From the NCBI RefSeq assembly GCF_016894385.1, contig NZ_CP069812.1:1-64000 (forward strand): DNA of 64,000 nucleotides, written 5' to 3'. Shown here one piece after another: positions 28,762 through 38,604 of the stretch. The stretch's first letter is position 1. Each line of letters starts with the position of its first letter. A program made the position numbers and the translations under genes. Origin of the DNA: Cupriavidus oxalaticus. Its GTDB lineage: Bacteria > Pseudomonadota > Gammaproteobacteria > Burkholderiales > Burkholderiaceae. Under the pieces are notes generated by a model. It was not told the origin of the DNA. It did not search any database and saw nothing but the letters and a program-made list of their open reading frames with translations.

Positions 28762-30212
28762 CGGACAAAAATGACTCTGGGCAGCCGGGCCTGTCGCACC
28801 AGCGTGCCGGCATCGGGTGTCTGCACTGTCCAGCTGACCGAGTCGGTCGCGCTTTCGTCGACCACGGTGCTGAACGTATCGCCGGCCAGTTGCAGGTAGG
28901 CGACCAGCTCCGCCAGGCCGTGCCGCAACGGCCGCAGGCTGCACAGTTCCTGCAGCGTGACCTGCGCGCGGCCTTGCAGCGCCTGCCGGACATAGCCCGC
29001 CAGCTCAGCCTTGTCGACGACGACCTGCGAGAACAAGGCGTCGGCGTCGACCTCGGCATCGCCGGCTTCGAGGTCGGTATCGGCGATGCGCGGCTTGACG
29101 GCCGGCACGAACAGCGGGCGCTCCATCGGCAGCTCGATATCGGCAGCAGTGTCTGCCACGGACATCACGATGCCTGGCGGCGGGGTATCGCGTACGGCAA
29201 GTGCCCGGGCCTCGATGCCGCGCAGGATATCCATGATGCGGCGGTTTTCCAGCCAGGCCTTGTCATCGAGGAAGCGCCGTAGCTGCTGCGACAGCTGCGC
29301 CACGGTGCGCTGCGTGTGCTCGCCTGCCTCCAGCCAGTCATAGTGCACGCGGCGCAGGCGCGTGTCGGGGTTGAGTTCCGAGACGGGCGGGAGCGCCAGC
29401 ACGTGTTCGAGCAGCGTGGAAAGCTCTTCCTGGCGGCGGCTGCTCATCAGGAAATCCCAGAACGCGCGGAAGCTGCGGCCCTGGTCGGAATCGGAGATGG
29501 CGTCGCGCTCGCCCATGATGTCTTCGAGCAGCGCGCCTTTGGAGCCTTCCCATAATGCGATGCGTTCGCGCACGCGGCGATCCAGCGCACGGAAGTTGTC
29601 TTCCACCTCGCGGAAATCGGTCAGTAGCTCGCGCGCCAGCGAGACGAATTGCTGGAAACGGTCCTTCAGGGCCGTGTCGTCAAGGAGGGCGAGGTCGCCC
29701 CCTGCGACGCGTGCGATCTCCGCGTCCAGTTCGTCGCGCCGCCGGTTCAGTTCCGCCATGCGCGCCTGCGGGTCGGTCTGCGTGCCTTCATGCATCTGCT
29801 TGAGCAGGTCGAACAGCGTCAGCAGGCGCGACTCGGTGCCAACGAAGCTGCGCTCTGCCAGCGAACTGAGCCAGGCGATGGCTTTCTCGGTGGCCGGCGT
29901 CAGGTCGAACTGCGGTTCGTCCGAGCCCTGCCGGTAGAACTTGCGCAGCCAGCCCTTCTCGTTGGCTGCCCAGTCGTTCAGGTAGTCGAGGGCTGGCCGG
30001 GGAAAGGCTTCCTGGCCGAGCCGTTCACGCAAGGCGAACAGTTCGTCTTCGAGGGCTTCGGCCAGGTCGGACTGCCCGATCGAGCGCCGGTTGGGTTCGA
30101 CGAACGTGCGTTGAAGGAAGGCTGCGACCAGGCTCGCATTGTCGGAGCGCAGCAGTCGCCATGCCGGATGGCTTTGGCGCAGACGTTCCAGGGTGTCGAA
30201 ATCGAGGCTCAC
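28758..30212 (-). CDS. jetA: Wadjet kleisin-like subunit JetA (DUF3375), GTG start
   Basis: I place the start at GTG 30210-30212 because translation from there reads (M)SLDFDTLERLRQSHPAWRLL, the usual beginning of JetA/DUF3375 proteins. The open frame extends upstream to 30293 but those 27 codons look noncoding. The ~484-residue protein is mostly helical, with a coiled-coil stretch (about residues 140-230) and an acidic region before the C-terminal winged helix. As the MukF-like kleisin it bridges JetC heads and binds JetB. It is the first gene of jetABCD. Confidence 0.92.
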   Translation of the reverse strand: MSLDFDTLERLRQSHPAWRLLRSDNASLVAAFLQRTFVEPNRRSIGQSDLAEALEDELFALRERLGQEAFPRPALDYLNDWAANEKGWLRKFYRQGSDEPQFDLTPATEKAIAWLSSLAERSFVGTESRLLTLFDLLKQMHEGTQTDPQARMAELNRRRDELDAEIARVAGGDLALLDDTALKDRFQQFVSLARELLTDFREVEDNFRALDRRVRERIALWEGSKGALLEDIMGERDAISDSDQGRSFRAFWDFLMSSRRQEELSTLLEHVLALPPVSELNPDTRLRRVHYDWLEAGEHTQRTVAQLSQQLRRFLDDKAWLENRRIMDILRGIEARALAVRDTPPPGIVMSVADTAADIELPMERPLFVPAVKPRIADTDLEAGDAEVDADALFSQVVVDKAELAGYVRQALQGRAQVTLQELCSLRPLRHGLAELVAYLQLAGDTFSTVVDESATDSVSWTVQTPDAGTLVRQARLPRVIFVR

Positions 30213-30341
30213 GGAGATAAGCCATGCGCGCCGGCGTGGCGCGGTGGATAGGCGCGAAGGATGTCCGGATTGTACGCCAGGGCGGATCGCCACAAGTGAT
30301 GTGGCGATCCCCCCGGCCGCTGTGTACGCCGTTACGGTACC

Positions 30342-32141
30342 TCACCCCAACCTGAACTGACCCACCGCCACTGCCAAGCTCCCCGCCTGCGTCTGCAGCG
30401 CCGCCGCCGCCGCCGTCGACTGCTCCACCAGCGCCGCATTCTGCTGCACCATCTCATCGAGCTGGCTGACCGCCTTATTCACCTCTTGAATGCCGCGTGT
30501 CTGTTCCATCGATGCGTGAGTGATCTCGTTGATAATTCCCGTCACCTTCGACACATTGCTGACGATCTCGTCCATCGTCTCGCCGGCGCGCCGGACCTGG
30601 CCCGAGCCGGAGGTGACACTGCCCACCGTGGACTCGATCAGCGTCTTGATCTCCCTGGCCGCCTGCGCGCTGCGCTGGGCCAGCGCGCGCACTTCGCCGG
30701 CCACCACGGCAAAGCCCCGCCCCTGGTCGCCCGCACGCGCGGCTTCCACCGCGGCGTTCAGCGCCAGGATATTGGTCTGGAAGGCAATGCCTTCGATCAC
30801 GCCGATGATGTCGGAGACCTTCACCGAGGCGGTCTCGATCTGGCCCATGGTGGCGATGACTTCGCCGATCACCATGCCGCCGTCGGCGGCCACGCGCGAG
30901 GCGGTGCTGACCGACTGGTTGGCATGCTGCGCCGAGCTGGCCGACTGGCTGACGGTGGCGGTGATCTCTTCCATCGACGCCGCGGTCTGCTCCAGGCTGG
31001 CGGCGGCGGATTCGGTGCGGCGCGACAGGTCGATATTGCCGGCGGCGATCTCGTCGGACGCGGCGCGCACGGATTCGCTGGCGTCGCGGATCTGGCGCAT
31101 GGTGGTGCAGAGCTTGTCGGCAAAGGTGTTGAAGGCGCGCGCGATCTGCGCGACTTCGTCGTTGCCGTGCGCGGGCAGGCGCTGGGTCAGGTCGCCGCCG
31201 CCGGAGCCGATGGCGTCCATGGCGTCGCGCACGGTGCCGAGGCCGCGCAGCGACAGGGTCGCCACGACCCACACCACGATGGCGGCAACGCCCGCGATCA
31301 GCACCAGCGCGATCACCGAGGCGACCAGCGCCGAGCGCATGCCGGCGGTGGCCTCGGCCTGGTCGAGCGCGACGATGACCAGCCAGTCGGTGCCGGGGAT
31401 GGCGCGCGCGCCGAGCAGCTTGGCGCTGCCGCCGATGTCGACCTGCAGCGGCGTCTTCGCGCCGGCCAGCGTGCCGAGCTTGTCGGCGGTCAGCGCGGGA
31501 ACGAGATCGGTGACGGGCTTGAGCGTGAGCTTGTCGTCGGTATGCGCGACGATCTCCCCGGACCTGGCGACCAGCATGCCGAAGCTCGCCGGCGTGGGAT
31601 GGATCGCCTTGACGTTGGCGACCACGGTGTCCATGGCGACGTCGCCCGAGACCACGGCCTTGACGCCGCCGTCGCGGATCACCGGCACGGCGAAGGCCAC
31701 CACCAGCTTGCCGGTGCCGGCATCGACATAGGGCGGCGTGACCACCGGCTTGCCGGCCGCTGCGGCCTGCTTGTACCACGGGCGGCCGGTCGGGTCGTAG
31801 CCGGGCGGGATGCCTTCCGGCTTGGAAAACTTTGCAGTCTTGTCGGCATAGCCGACATAGACGTTGGTAAAGCCGCCCGCGTCGGCTATCTGTTTTAGCG
31901 CAGCATCGGGTTCGGGCTGCAGCACGGCGTCCTGCAGCGAATCGATCATCTGGCTGTGCGACGCCACCCACTCGGCGATGGCGCTGGTGTGGCCGCTCTG
32001 CACGGCGGCCAGGCTGCTGTCGATGGCGTCTTCGTTATGGCGGCTGGCGACGAACTGGTTCAGCGCCGTATTGATGGCGAGCGCGGCCACGACAATGGCC
32101 ACGCACAGGGCCATGATCCGCGCGCGGAGGGTAGTGAACAT
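30342..32141 (-). CDS. Methyl-accepting chemotaxis protein with dCACHE sensor
   Basis: Start at ATG 32141 (AAGGA ~10 bases upstream) gives ~599 residues beginning [20 protein letters not shown]. The layout is a TM helix, a periplasmic dCACHE domain (about residues 30-275, with GRPWYKQA), a second TM (about 280-305), HAMP, and an MCP signalling domain. The hairpin tip motif is present ([20 protein letters not shown]). There is no C-terminal CheR/CheB-binding pentapeptide; it ends GQFRLG. It would report a small-molecule ligand to CheA/CheW. Monocistronic and divergent from the next gene. Confidence 0.95.
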   Translation of the reverse strand: MFTTLRARIMALCVAIVVAALAINTALNQFVASRHNEDAIDSSLAAVQSGHTSAIAEWVASHSQMIDSLQDAVLQPEPDAALKQIADAGGFTNVYVGYADKTAKFSKPEGIPPGYDPTGRPWYKQAAAAGKPVVTPPYVDAGTGKLVVAFAVPVIRDGGVKAVVSGDVAMDTVVANVKAIHPTPASFGMLVARSGEIVAHTDDKLTLKPVTDLVPALTADKLGTLAGAKTPLQVDIGGSAKLLGARAIPGTDWLVIVALDQAEATAGMRSALVASVIALVLIAGVAAIVVWVVATLSLRGLGTVRDAMDAIGSGGGDLTQRLPAHGNDEVAQIARAFNTFADKLCTTMRQIRDASESVRAASDEIAAGNIDLSRRTESAAASLEQTAASMEEITATVSQSASSAQHANQSVSTASRVAADGGMVIGEVIATMGQIETASVKVSDIIGVIEGIAFQTNILALNAAVEAARAGDQGRGFAVVAGEVRALAQRSAQAAREIKTLIESTVGSVTSGSGQVRRAGETMDEIVSNVSKVTGIINEITHASMEQTRGIQEVNKAVSQLDEMVQQNAALVEQSTAAAAALQTQAGSLAVAVGQFRLG

Positions 32142-32417
32142 CTGGGGGAGTTCCTTCGTAGGGAATCGTTTGGGGGCGTTTGTTTGTGGGATTTCCACCC
32201 CGCTGTATACGGAGCGTCCGCCGCCGACTTGAGGCAGCGATGCGAGATGTCGTTGGTTTTCTGAGTTGACGGCGCAACCCGTCCACATCGCGCACGATCG
32301 GGACATCCGCGACGAAATCAGAGAAACCTCTTTACAACGCTTTACAAAGGCTTACACCGGTTATGCATTTCGCAACATATTCTCGGATCACCCCACAACA
32401 ACAAGCGGAGAGACACC

Positions 32418-33620
32418 GTGCTGAACCTTTCACACTCTTCCACGCCGCTGCGCATCCTTGCGCTGAGCGGCGCGCTCGCGCTGGCCGCCTGTGGCGGCGG
32501 CGGTGGCGATGATTCCGGTGGCCAGGGAACGCTGAAGGTCTCGATGACCGATGCACCCGCCTGCGGCTATGACAATGTGTTTGTGACCGTCAACAAGGTG
32601 CGGGTGCACCGCAGCGCCAACGCCGAGCCCGGCGCCGGTGGCTGGGTCGATATCGACGTGGTGCCAGCGCGCAAGATCGACCTGCTGTCGCTGACCAACG
32701 GCGTGCTGACCACGCTGGGCCAGACCGTGCTGCCGGCCGGCGACTATCAGCAGGTACGGCTGGTGCTCGATGCGAACCGCGGGGGCGGTGCGGGCGCGCT
32801 GGCCAACTCGGTGGTGCCCACCGGCGGCACCGAGCAGTCGCTGGATACGCCGAGCGCGGTGCAGTCCGGCATCAAGATCAACCGGCCGTTCACGGTGGCA
32901 TCCGGCACGCTGACCGACCTGGTGCTGGACTTCGATGCCTGCAAGTCGGTGGTGACGCGCGGCAACGGCACCTATGGCCTGAAGCCGGTGGTGACGGCGA
33001 TCCCGACGGTGGTCAGCGGCGCGGTCACCGGCGTGGTCGCTTCGTCTCCGGGCGCGCGCGTCCATGCCGAGCGCAACGGCGTGGTGGTGAAGGCCACGGT
33101 GGCCGATGCCAATGGCCACTTCACGCTGTCGCCGATCGAGCAGAGCAGCACCGCCGGCGCGGTCGACGTGGTGGTGGTGCCGGGCGCAGCCAATGCCCGC
33201 GCCACGGGCATCGTGCGCGGCGTGCCGGTGGTGGCGGGCGGCAGCACGGCGATCTCGAATTCGGCCTCGCCGATGACCTTGCCGGCTTCCACGTATCGCC
33301 GCGTGTCCGGCACGGTTACGCCGGCCTCGGCCGAAGCGACGCTGCGCGCGCTGCAACTGGTCAACGGCGGCACCTTCGAGATCGCGGCGACCGCCGCGGC
33401 CACCGATACCGGTGCCTATAGCCTGTACCTGACCGAGCCCGCGCTGCCGGTGGCGGCGCCGGTGATCGGCAACTACCAGGCCGCGCTGCCGATCCCGCTG
33501 CAGCCTGATGGCGCCGCGGGCGGCAAGTACAGCGTGCAGGCCACCAGCAACAGCGGTGCGGTGGTGTCGCAACAGGTCGATGTCAATACCGCCGATGTGA
33601 TCCAGAACCTGTCGTTCTGA
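32418..33620 (+). CDS. DUF4382 lipoprotein
   Basis: This 400-residue protein has a lipoprotein signal ending ALALAAC (Cys25) followed by a Gly/Asp tether. The DUF4382 domain starts at GTLKVSMTDAPACGYDNVFV (about residues 37-56) and runs to about 195. The remainder is beta-rich with a carboxypeptidase-regulatory-like fold (GVVVKATVADANGHFTLSP). Function is unknown; these proteins are predicted to sit at the outer membrane. Single gene with its own terminator. Confidence 0.88.
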   Translation: MLNLSHSSTPLRILALSGALALAACGGGGGDDSGGQGTLKVSMTDAPACGYDNVFVTVNKVRVHRSANAEPGAGGWVDIDVVPARKIDLLSLTNGVLTTLGQTVLPAGDYQQVRLVLDANRGGGAGALANSVVPTGGTEQSLDTPSAVQSGIKINRPFTVASGTLTDLVLDFDACKSVVTRGNGTYGLKPVVTAIPTVVSGAVTGVVASSPGARVHAERNGVVVKATVADANGHFTLSPIEQSSTAGAVDVVVVPGAANARATGIVRGVPVVAGGSTAISNSASPMTLPASTYRRVSGTVTPASAEATLRALQLVNGGTFEIAATAAATDTGAYSLYLTEPALPVAAPVIGNYQAALPIPLQPDGAAGGKYSVQATSNSGAVVSQQVDVNTADVIQNLSF

Positions 33621-33643
33621 TCGGACCCGGTTAACGGGGGACC

Positions 33644-33685
33644 AGCCGGAAACGGGCGCAAGCCTGCTTCCGGCTTCTTTGTTTC
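33644..33685 (+). terminator. Probable rho-independent terminator after the DUF4382 gene
   Basis: AGCCGGAA (33644-33651) pairs with TTCCGGCT (33668-33675), followed by TCTTTGTTT. It lies 24 bases after the stop of the lipoprotein gene. Confidence 0.6.
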
Positions 33686-33769
33686 CGGCGCCCTGCCCGA
33701 TTCGGCATGGCCCCCGCTGGCCGCGGTTTCCCGCTAGACTTGGATTCTCGCGTCCACGGAGATCGCGCC

Positions 33770-34648
33770 ATGGCAGCACGCACCGCGGCCAGGTCCACAC
33801 CTGCGCCGACAGCAGCGCCGCGCAAGTCCGCCGGCATGTTCCGGGTCGGCATCGGCGGCTGGAATTACGCACCATGGCGCGACAATTTCTATCCGGCCAA
33901 ACTGCCGCAGGCGCGCGAACTGGCCTACGCCAGCCGGCACCTCAGCGCGATCGAGATCAACAGCACCTACCACGGTACGCAGAAGCGATCGTCATTCATC
34001 AAATGGCGCGCTGAAACGCCGGACGATTTCGTGTTCGCGGTGAAGGCGTCGCGCTTTGCCACCAACCGGCGCGTGCTGGCGGAATCGGCCGAATCGATCG
34101 AACGCTTTATCGACAGCGGCATTGCCGAGCTGGGTCCCAAGCTGGGTCCGCTGGTATGGCAGTTCGCGCCGACCAAGCAGTTCGATGCGGAGGACTTCGA
34201 GGCCTTCCTGCAATTGCTGCCGGCCGCCGTGGAAGGCGTGAAGCTGCGCCACGTGCTCGACGTGCGGCACGACAGCTTCATGTCGCCGGACTACCTGAAA
34301 CTCGCGCGCAAGTACAAGGCTGCCACGGTATTCACCGATTCGCCCAAATTCCCGTCGATGGCGGACCTGACCGCGGATTTTGTCTATGCGCGCCTGATGG
34401 AAAGCAGCGAGAAGCTGAAGACCGGCTACGGTCCGAAGGCGCTCGATGAATGGGCCGAACGCGCGCAGTCGTGGGCGCAGGGCGTGCAGCCGGATGACCT
34501 GCCGGTGCTCGACGACCGCCAGCCCGCTGCACGCAAGCGCGAGGTCTTTGTCTTCTTCATCAATGGTGCCAAGGAACGCGCGCCGGCCGCCGCACAGGCG
34601 TTGCTGGAGCGGCTGGGCTGGACCCCGCCCGCCGACGCGGATGCCTGA
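33770..34648 (+). CDS. DUF72 (YecE-like) family protein
   Basis: Start at ATG 33770 with GGAG ~9 bases upstream gives ~292 residues. The TIM-barrel-like DUF72 domain is clear: FRVGIGGWNYAPWRDNFYPA near residue 25, AIEINSTYHGTQKRSSFIKW, FVFAVKASRF, and a late DVRHDSF and YARLM. Function of DUF72 is not established. It is followed 22 bases later by dbpA, so the two may be cotranscribed. Confidence 0.88.
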   Translation: MAARTAARSTPAPTAAPRKSAGMFRVGIGGWNYAPWRDNFYPAKLPQARELAYASRHLSAIEINSTYHGTQKRSSFIKWRAETPDDFVFAVKASRFATNRRVLAESAESIERFIDSGIAELGPKLGPLVWQFAPTKQFDAEDFEAFLQLLPAAVEGVKLRHVLDVRHDSFMSPDYLKLARKYKAATVFTDSPKFPSMADLTADFVYARLMESSEKLKTGYGPKALDEWAERAQSWAQGVQPDDLPVLDDRQPAARKREVFVFFINGAKERAPAAAQALLERLGWTPPADADA

Positions 34649-34670
34649 CGCCGGATCGCTATAATCCCGC

Positions 34671-36092
34671 ATGAACTCGACCCCTGTCCAAGCACCCCCG
34701 CAGCCGCAAGCCGGCCCCGCTTTTTCCACCCTGCCGCTGTCGCCCGCCATGCTCGCCACGCTGGCGCAGCTCGGCTATGACGAGATGACGCCGATCCAGG
34801 CGGCCAGCCTGCCGATCACGCTGGCCGGCCAGGACCTGGTCGCGCAGGCCAAGACCGGCAGCGGCAAGACCGCGGCGTTCGCGCTCGCGCTGCTGAACCG
34901 GCTCGATCCGCGCCGCTTCGACGTGCAGGCGATGGTGCTGTGCCCCACGCGCGAACTGGCCGACCAGGTCACGCAGGAAATCCGCCGCCTCGCGCGCGCC
35001 GAAGAGAACATCAAGGTGCTGGCGCTGTGCGGCGGCTCGCCGATGCGTCCGCAGGTGGACAGTCTTATTCACGGCGCGCATATCGTGGTGGGTACACCGG
35101 GCCGCATTCTTGATCACATCGATCGCGGCAGCCTGGACCTGGCGGCGATCAATACGCTGGTGCTCGATGAAGCCGACCGCATGCTCGACATGGGCTTCTT
35201 CGACGATATCGCCTACATCGCCAGCCGCTGCCCGAAGGAACGCCAGACGCTGCTGTTCTCGGCGACGTATCCCGAAGGCATCGACAAGCTCGCCCACAAA
35301 TTCCTGCGCAAGCCGCAGTCGCTGAAGCTGGAAGCCACGCACGACAACGCCACCATCCGCCAGCGCTTCTATGAAGTGGAGGAAGGCGAGCGCCTGGGCG
35401 CGGTCGGGCGGCTGCTCGACCATTTCCGCCCGGCCAGCACGCTGGCGTTCTGCAATACCAAGGCGCGCTGCCGCGAGCTGGTGGAACTGCTGCGCGCGCA
35501 GGGCTACCAGGCGCTGGCCCTGCATGGCGACCTGGAGCAGCGCGATCGCGACCAGGTGCTGGTGCAGTTTGCCAACCGCAGTTGCTCGGTGCTGGTAGCC
35601 ACCGACGTGGCCGCGCGCGGGCTGGATATCGCCCAGCTGGAAGCAGTGATCAATGTCGAGATCACGCCCGACCCCGAGGTGCACGTGCACCGCATCGGCC
35701 GTACCGGCCGCGCCGACCAGGAGGGCTGGGCGTTCAGCCTGGTCAGCATGGATGAGATGGGGCGCGTGGGTAACCTCGAGCAGCACCACGGCGGCGAGTT
35801 CGAATGGCATGCGCTGGCGGAGCTGACGCCCGCGAGCAGCGAGCGGCTGCTGCCGCCGATGGTGACGCTGCAGATGCTGGGCGGCCGCAAGGAAAAGATC
35901 CGCCCCGGCGATATCCTGGGCGCGCTGACCGGCGAGGCCGGCTTTGCCAAGGAGCAGGTCGGCAAGATCAACGTGCTGGAGATGTCGACCTATATCGCGG
36001 TGGAGCGCAGCATCGGCCGCGAGGCGGTGAAGCGGCTCAACGCGGGCAAGGTGAAGGGCAAGAAGGTGAAGGTGCGCCTGATGACGGAGTAA
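34671..36092 (+). CDS. dbpA: ATP-dependent RNA helicase DbpA
   Basis: This 473-residue DEAD-box protein has the Q motif (MTPIQAASLPITLAGQD), Walker A AKTGSGKT, PTRELA, DEAD box VLDEADRMLDMGF, SAT in LLFSATYPEG, and HRIGRTGR. The C-terminal DbpA RNA-binding (RRM-like) domain begins near TLQMLGGRKEKIRPGDILGA. In E. coli this binds hairpin 92 of 23S rRNA and acts in 50S subunit assembly. Length matches DbpA. Confidence 0.95.
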   Translation: MNSTPVQAPPQPQAGPAFSTLPLSPAMLATLAQLGYDEMTPIQAASLPITLAGQDLVAQAKTGSGKTAAFALALLNRLDPRRFDVQAMVLCPTRELADQVTQEIRRLARAEENIKVLALCGGSPMRPQVDSLIHGAHIVVGTPGRILDHIDRGSLDLAAINTLVLDEADRMLDMGFFDDIAYIASRCPKERQTLLFSATYPEGIDKLAHKFLRKPQSLKLEATHDNATIRQRFYEVEEGERLGAVGRLLDHFRPASTLAFCNTKARCRELVELLRAQGYQALALHGDLEQRDRDQVLVQFANRSCSVLVATDVAARGLDIAQLEAVINVEITPDPEVHVHRIGRTGRADQEGWAFSLVSMDEMGRVGNLEQHHGGEFEWHALAELTPASSERLLPPMVTLQMLGGRKEKIRPGDILGALTGEAGFAKEQVGKINVLEMSTYIAVERSIGREAVKRLNAGKVKGKKVKVRLMTE

Positions 36093-36249
36093 GCGGCGCG
36101 CCGGCAGTAGTGGGTGCGCCACAACAGTGCTTGCAAAGATTCGCGTAAGTCACCCTGTAAGCCTGCGCATTCCTTTGCTACTCTGTGTCCATTGGACGCA
36201 AGGCAGGTAGCGCCAGCCGCATGATTTCTCGACGGAAGAGGAGTTGGTG

Positions 36250-36690
36250 ATGAAAACTGCACGCCAGGTTCTGGAATCCAAGCCGACTCAGGCCATCTAC
36301 AGCATCCCGCCGACGGCGACGGTCTATGCCGCGCTGCAGCTGATGGCCGAGAAAGGGATCGGGGCCCTGCTGGTGATCGAGCACGGTGACATCAAGGGCA
36401 TCCTGAGCGAGCGCGACTATGCGCGCAAGGTGATCCTGATGCAGCGCACCTCGCGCGAGACGCTGGTGCGCGACATCATGACCACCTCGGTGATCTACGT
36501 CGGCGCAGGCCAGAGTACCGACGAATGCATGGCGCTGATGACCAAGCACCGGCTGCGCCACCTGCCGGTGATGGAGAACGATGAGCTGGTCGGCATGCTG
36601 TCGATCGGTGACCTGGTGAAGGACATCATCTCCGAGCAGCAGTTCATCATCGAGCAGCTGGAGCATTACATCCATGGGGGCGGGCATTAG
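36250..36690 (+). CDS. CBS-domain pair protein
   Basis: This 146-residue protein starts at ATG 36250 after GAGGAG; the frame extends to a TTG at 36244. It consists almost only of two CBS domains: VYAALQLMAEKGIGALLVIE with GILSERDYARKVI, and STDECMALMTKHRLRHLPVM with GMLSIGDLVKDII. CBS pairs bind adenosine nucleotides and act as energy or ligand sensors. No effector domain is attached. Monocistronic. Confidence 0.9.
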   Translation: MKTARQVLESKPTQAIYSIPPTATVYAALQLMAEKGIGALLVIEHGDIKGILSERDYARKVILMQRTSRETLVRDIMTTSVIYVGAGQSTDECMALMTKHRLRHLPVMENDELVGMLSIGDLVKDIISEQQFIIEQLEHYIHGGGH

Positions 36691-36723
36691 GCAATGCGTT
36701 GGGCTGGTGGGGAATTGATGCGC

Positions 36724-36774
36724 CGGCCCTCTCCCCCGGCCCCTCTCCCGCGGGCGGGAGAGGGGAGAAAACCG
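36724..36774. repeat. REP-like palindrome, copy 1
   Basis: CCCCTCTCCCGC (36740-36751), 2-base loop, GCGGGAGAGGGG (36754-36765): a perfect 12 bp stem with a flanking CCCTCTCCCCCGG. Nearly the same element occurs at 56164-56210, so it is a dispersed intergenic repeat. It sits after the CBS gene. Confidence 0.75.
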
Positions 36775-36833
36775 TAGGGGTTCGAAACGACCCCGAGGTC
36801 TCCCCGAGGTCTCCCTGAGCGCGATATGCGCTT

Positions 36834-36853
36834 ACCGCATATAATTATGCGGT
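36834..36853. promoter_or_regulatory. 20 bp palindrome overlapping a TATAAT, probable operator of the MFS exporter
   Basis: ACCGCATATAATTATGCGGT is an 8+8 bp inverted repeat around TAAT. It contains a perfect -10 hexamer TATAAT at 36840-36845 on the plus strand; no convincing -35 is seen. Its place 118 bases upstream of a drug-exporter gene suggests a repressor site, for example TetR- or MarR-type. No regulator gene is adjacent. Confidence 0.5.
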
Positions 36854-36970
36854 TACTGAATTACGGTCACTCCGCTGCGGCTTCGCTGCCGTTCCTGGCG
36901 GACCTTCCGGCCGGCAATTCACCCTCCCCATGTTTGCCTCGCGGCACGTTGCCGCGTACCCGTGTCTGCA

Positions 36971-38524
36971 ATGCCGTCGTCCGTACCCGCCGCCCAAGCC
37001 ATTCCATCGCCCATCCACGACCATCGCGCCATCATGCGCGTCATCGGCGGCATCGTGCTGTGCATCCTGCTGGCGGCGCTGGACCAGACCGTGGTGATCC
37101 CGGCGGTGCCGGCCATCGCCAATGACCTGAACGGGTTTGGCCACCTGTCGTGGATCGTGACCGCGTATCTGATCGTGTCGACGGTGACCACGCCGCTGTA
37201 CGGCAAGCTGTCCGACAGCTTCGGGCGCCGCCGCCTGCTGATGGTGGCGATCACGCTGTTCATCGGCGCCTCGGTGGCGTGCGCGCTGGCGCAGACGCTC
37301 GGGCAGCTGATCCTGTTCCGCGCGCTGCAGGGCGTGGGCGGCGGCGGGCTGATGTCGCTGGCGCAGGCGGCCATCGCCGACGTGGTGGCGCCGCGCCAGC
37401 GCGGGCGCTACCAGGGCTACCTGGCCACGGTGTGGGCGGTGGCGTCGATCGCGGGGCCGCTGGTGGGCGGCTGGGTGTCGGACCACATGTCGTGGCGCTG
37501 GCTGTTCTGGATCAATGTGCCGCTGGGCCTGCTGGCGATGGCGATGTGCTATCGCGGGCTGGCGCTGCTGCCGCCGCGCGGCGGTCGCGCGCGCGTCGAC
37601 TGGCTGGGCGCGCTGCTGCTGGCGGTGGCCATCGTCGCCTTCCTGCTGGCGATGAGCTGGGGTGGCGATGTCTACGACTGGCTCTCGCCTGAGATGGCCG
37701 CACTGCTGCTCGCCGCGGCCGTGGCGGTGGCGCTGCTGGCGTGGCAGGAGCGCCGCGCCGCCGACCCGATGCTGCCGCCGCGGCTGTTCGGCAACCGCGC
37801 CTATGTGATGGGCGTGGCGGCATCGGCGCTGTCGGCGCTCAATATCTTCCTGTGCATCTTTGCGCTGCCGCTGCACTTCCAGCTGGTGCGCGGCGCCGAT
37901 GCCTCGACCTCCGGCCTGCTGGTGATGCCGTTCCTGCTGGCGACGGTGGCGGGCAACTTTATCGTGGCATGGGTGGCGCCGCGCGTGGGCCGCATGCGCG
38001 GCATCCTGACGGCGGGCTATGTCGCCGCTGCGCTCGGCTTGATCGCGCTGGCGCTGGTGACGCCGGCAGTGCCGCTGGCTGTTGTGCTGATGGCGATGAC
38101 GCTGGCCGGCGTGGGCCTGGGCATCACCATGGTGGCCACGCTGATGAGCGTGCAGAACGTGCTGGAGCGCCGCGATACCGGCGCCGGCACCGGCGCGCTG
38201 CTGGTGCTGCGCTCGCTCGGCAGCGCGCTCGGCGGTGCGCTGGCGGGCACGCTGCTGACGCTGGAATTCCGCCATGCGCTGGCGGCTTCCGGTGTGACGC
38301 AGGCGCTCGACCTGGGCGCGCTGCGCCATGGCAGCGAAGCGCTGGCGCAGCTGTCGCCGGCGGTTCGGCACGTGCTGGCCGGTGGCGTCGAGTCGGGCTT
38401 CCACCTGATCTTTGCGGTCGGCGCGGCGGCGTCGGTGCTGGCGCTGCTGGTCGTGCGCAGCATGCCGGACCTGGAGTTGCGCGGCAGCGTCACCGAGCAC
38501 GCGGCCACGCTGGCGATGGACTGA
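36971..38524 (+). CDS. DHA2-family (EmrB/QacA-like) 14-TM MFS transporter
   Basis: Start at ATG 36971 (a GTG at 36962 is in frame) gives ~517 residues. The DHA2 motif C/A landmarks are seen: LDQTVVIPAVPAIANDL in helix 1, GKLSDSFGRRRLLM in loop 2-3, and RALQGVGGGGL in helix 4. Fourteen hydrophobic segments can be counted. These proton antiporters export drugs or dyes; the substrate cannot be read from sequence. It is preceded by a 20 bp palindrome. Monocistronic. Confidence 0.93.
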   Translation: MPSSVPAAQAIPSPIHDHRAIMRVIGGIVLCILLAALDQTVVIPAVPAIANDLNGFGHLSWIVTAYLIVSTVTTPLYGKLSDSFGRRRLLMVAITLFIGASVACALAQTLGQLILFRALQGVGGGGLMSLAQAAIADVVAPRQRGRYQGYLATVWAVASIAGPLVGGWVSDHMSWRWLFWINVPLGLLAMAMCYRGLALLPPRGGRARVDWLGALLLAVAIVAFLLAMSWGGDVYDWLSPEMAALLLAAAVAVALLAWQERRAADPMLPPRLFGNRAYVMGVAASALSALNIFLCIFALPLHFQLVRGADASTSGLLVMPFLLATVAGNFIVAWVAPRVGRMRGILTAGYVAAALGLIALALVTPAVPLAVVLMAMTLAGVGLGITMVATLMSVQNVLERRDTGAGTGALLVLRSLGSALGGALAGTLLTLEFRHALAASGVTQALDLGALRHGSEALAQLSPAVRHVLAGGVESGFHLIFAVGAAASVLALLVVRSMPDLELRGSVTEHAATLAMD

Positions 38525-38604
38525 ACGGCGGGCGGCAGCGGGCCCGTCATCGGCGTAGACTACGCGTACCCGATACAGCGAGCCGAACCCTGGAGCCCGT
38601 CGCC

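Noticed and set aside
30213..30293. N-terminal extension of jetA to 30293
   Set aside because: The 27 extra codons have no similarity to JetA starts, while GTG 30212 gives the expected MSLDFDTLE beginning.
30475..31971. Long frames on both strands inside the chemoreceptor gene
   Set aside because: They arise from GC-rich codon bias; the MCP frame has all domain motifs.
34659..36122. 487-codon minus-strand open frame opposite dbpA
   Set aside because: High-GC antisense shadow; the product is His/Arg/Gln-rich low complexity and dbpA on the other strand is unmistakable.
36845..38500. 551-codon minus-strand open frame opposite the MFS exporter
   Set aside because: Shadow of a strongly biased membrane-protein gene; composition (His, Arg, Gln) is that of antisense translation.
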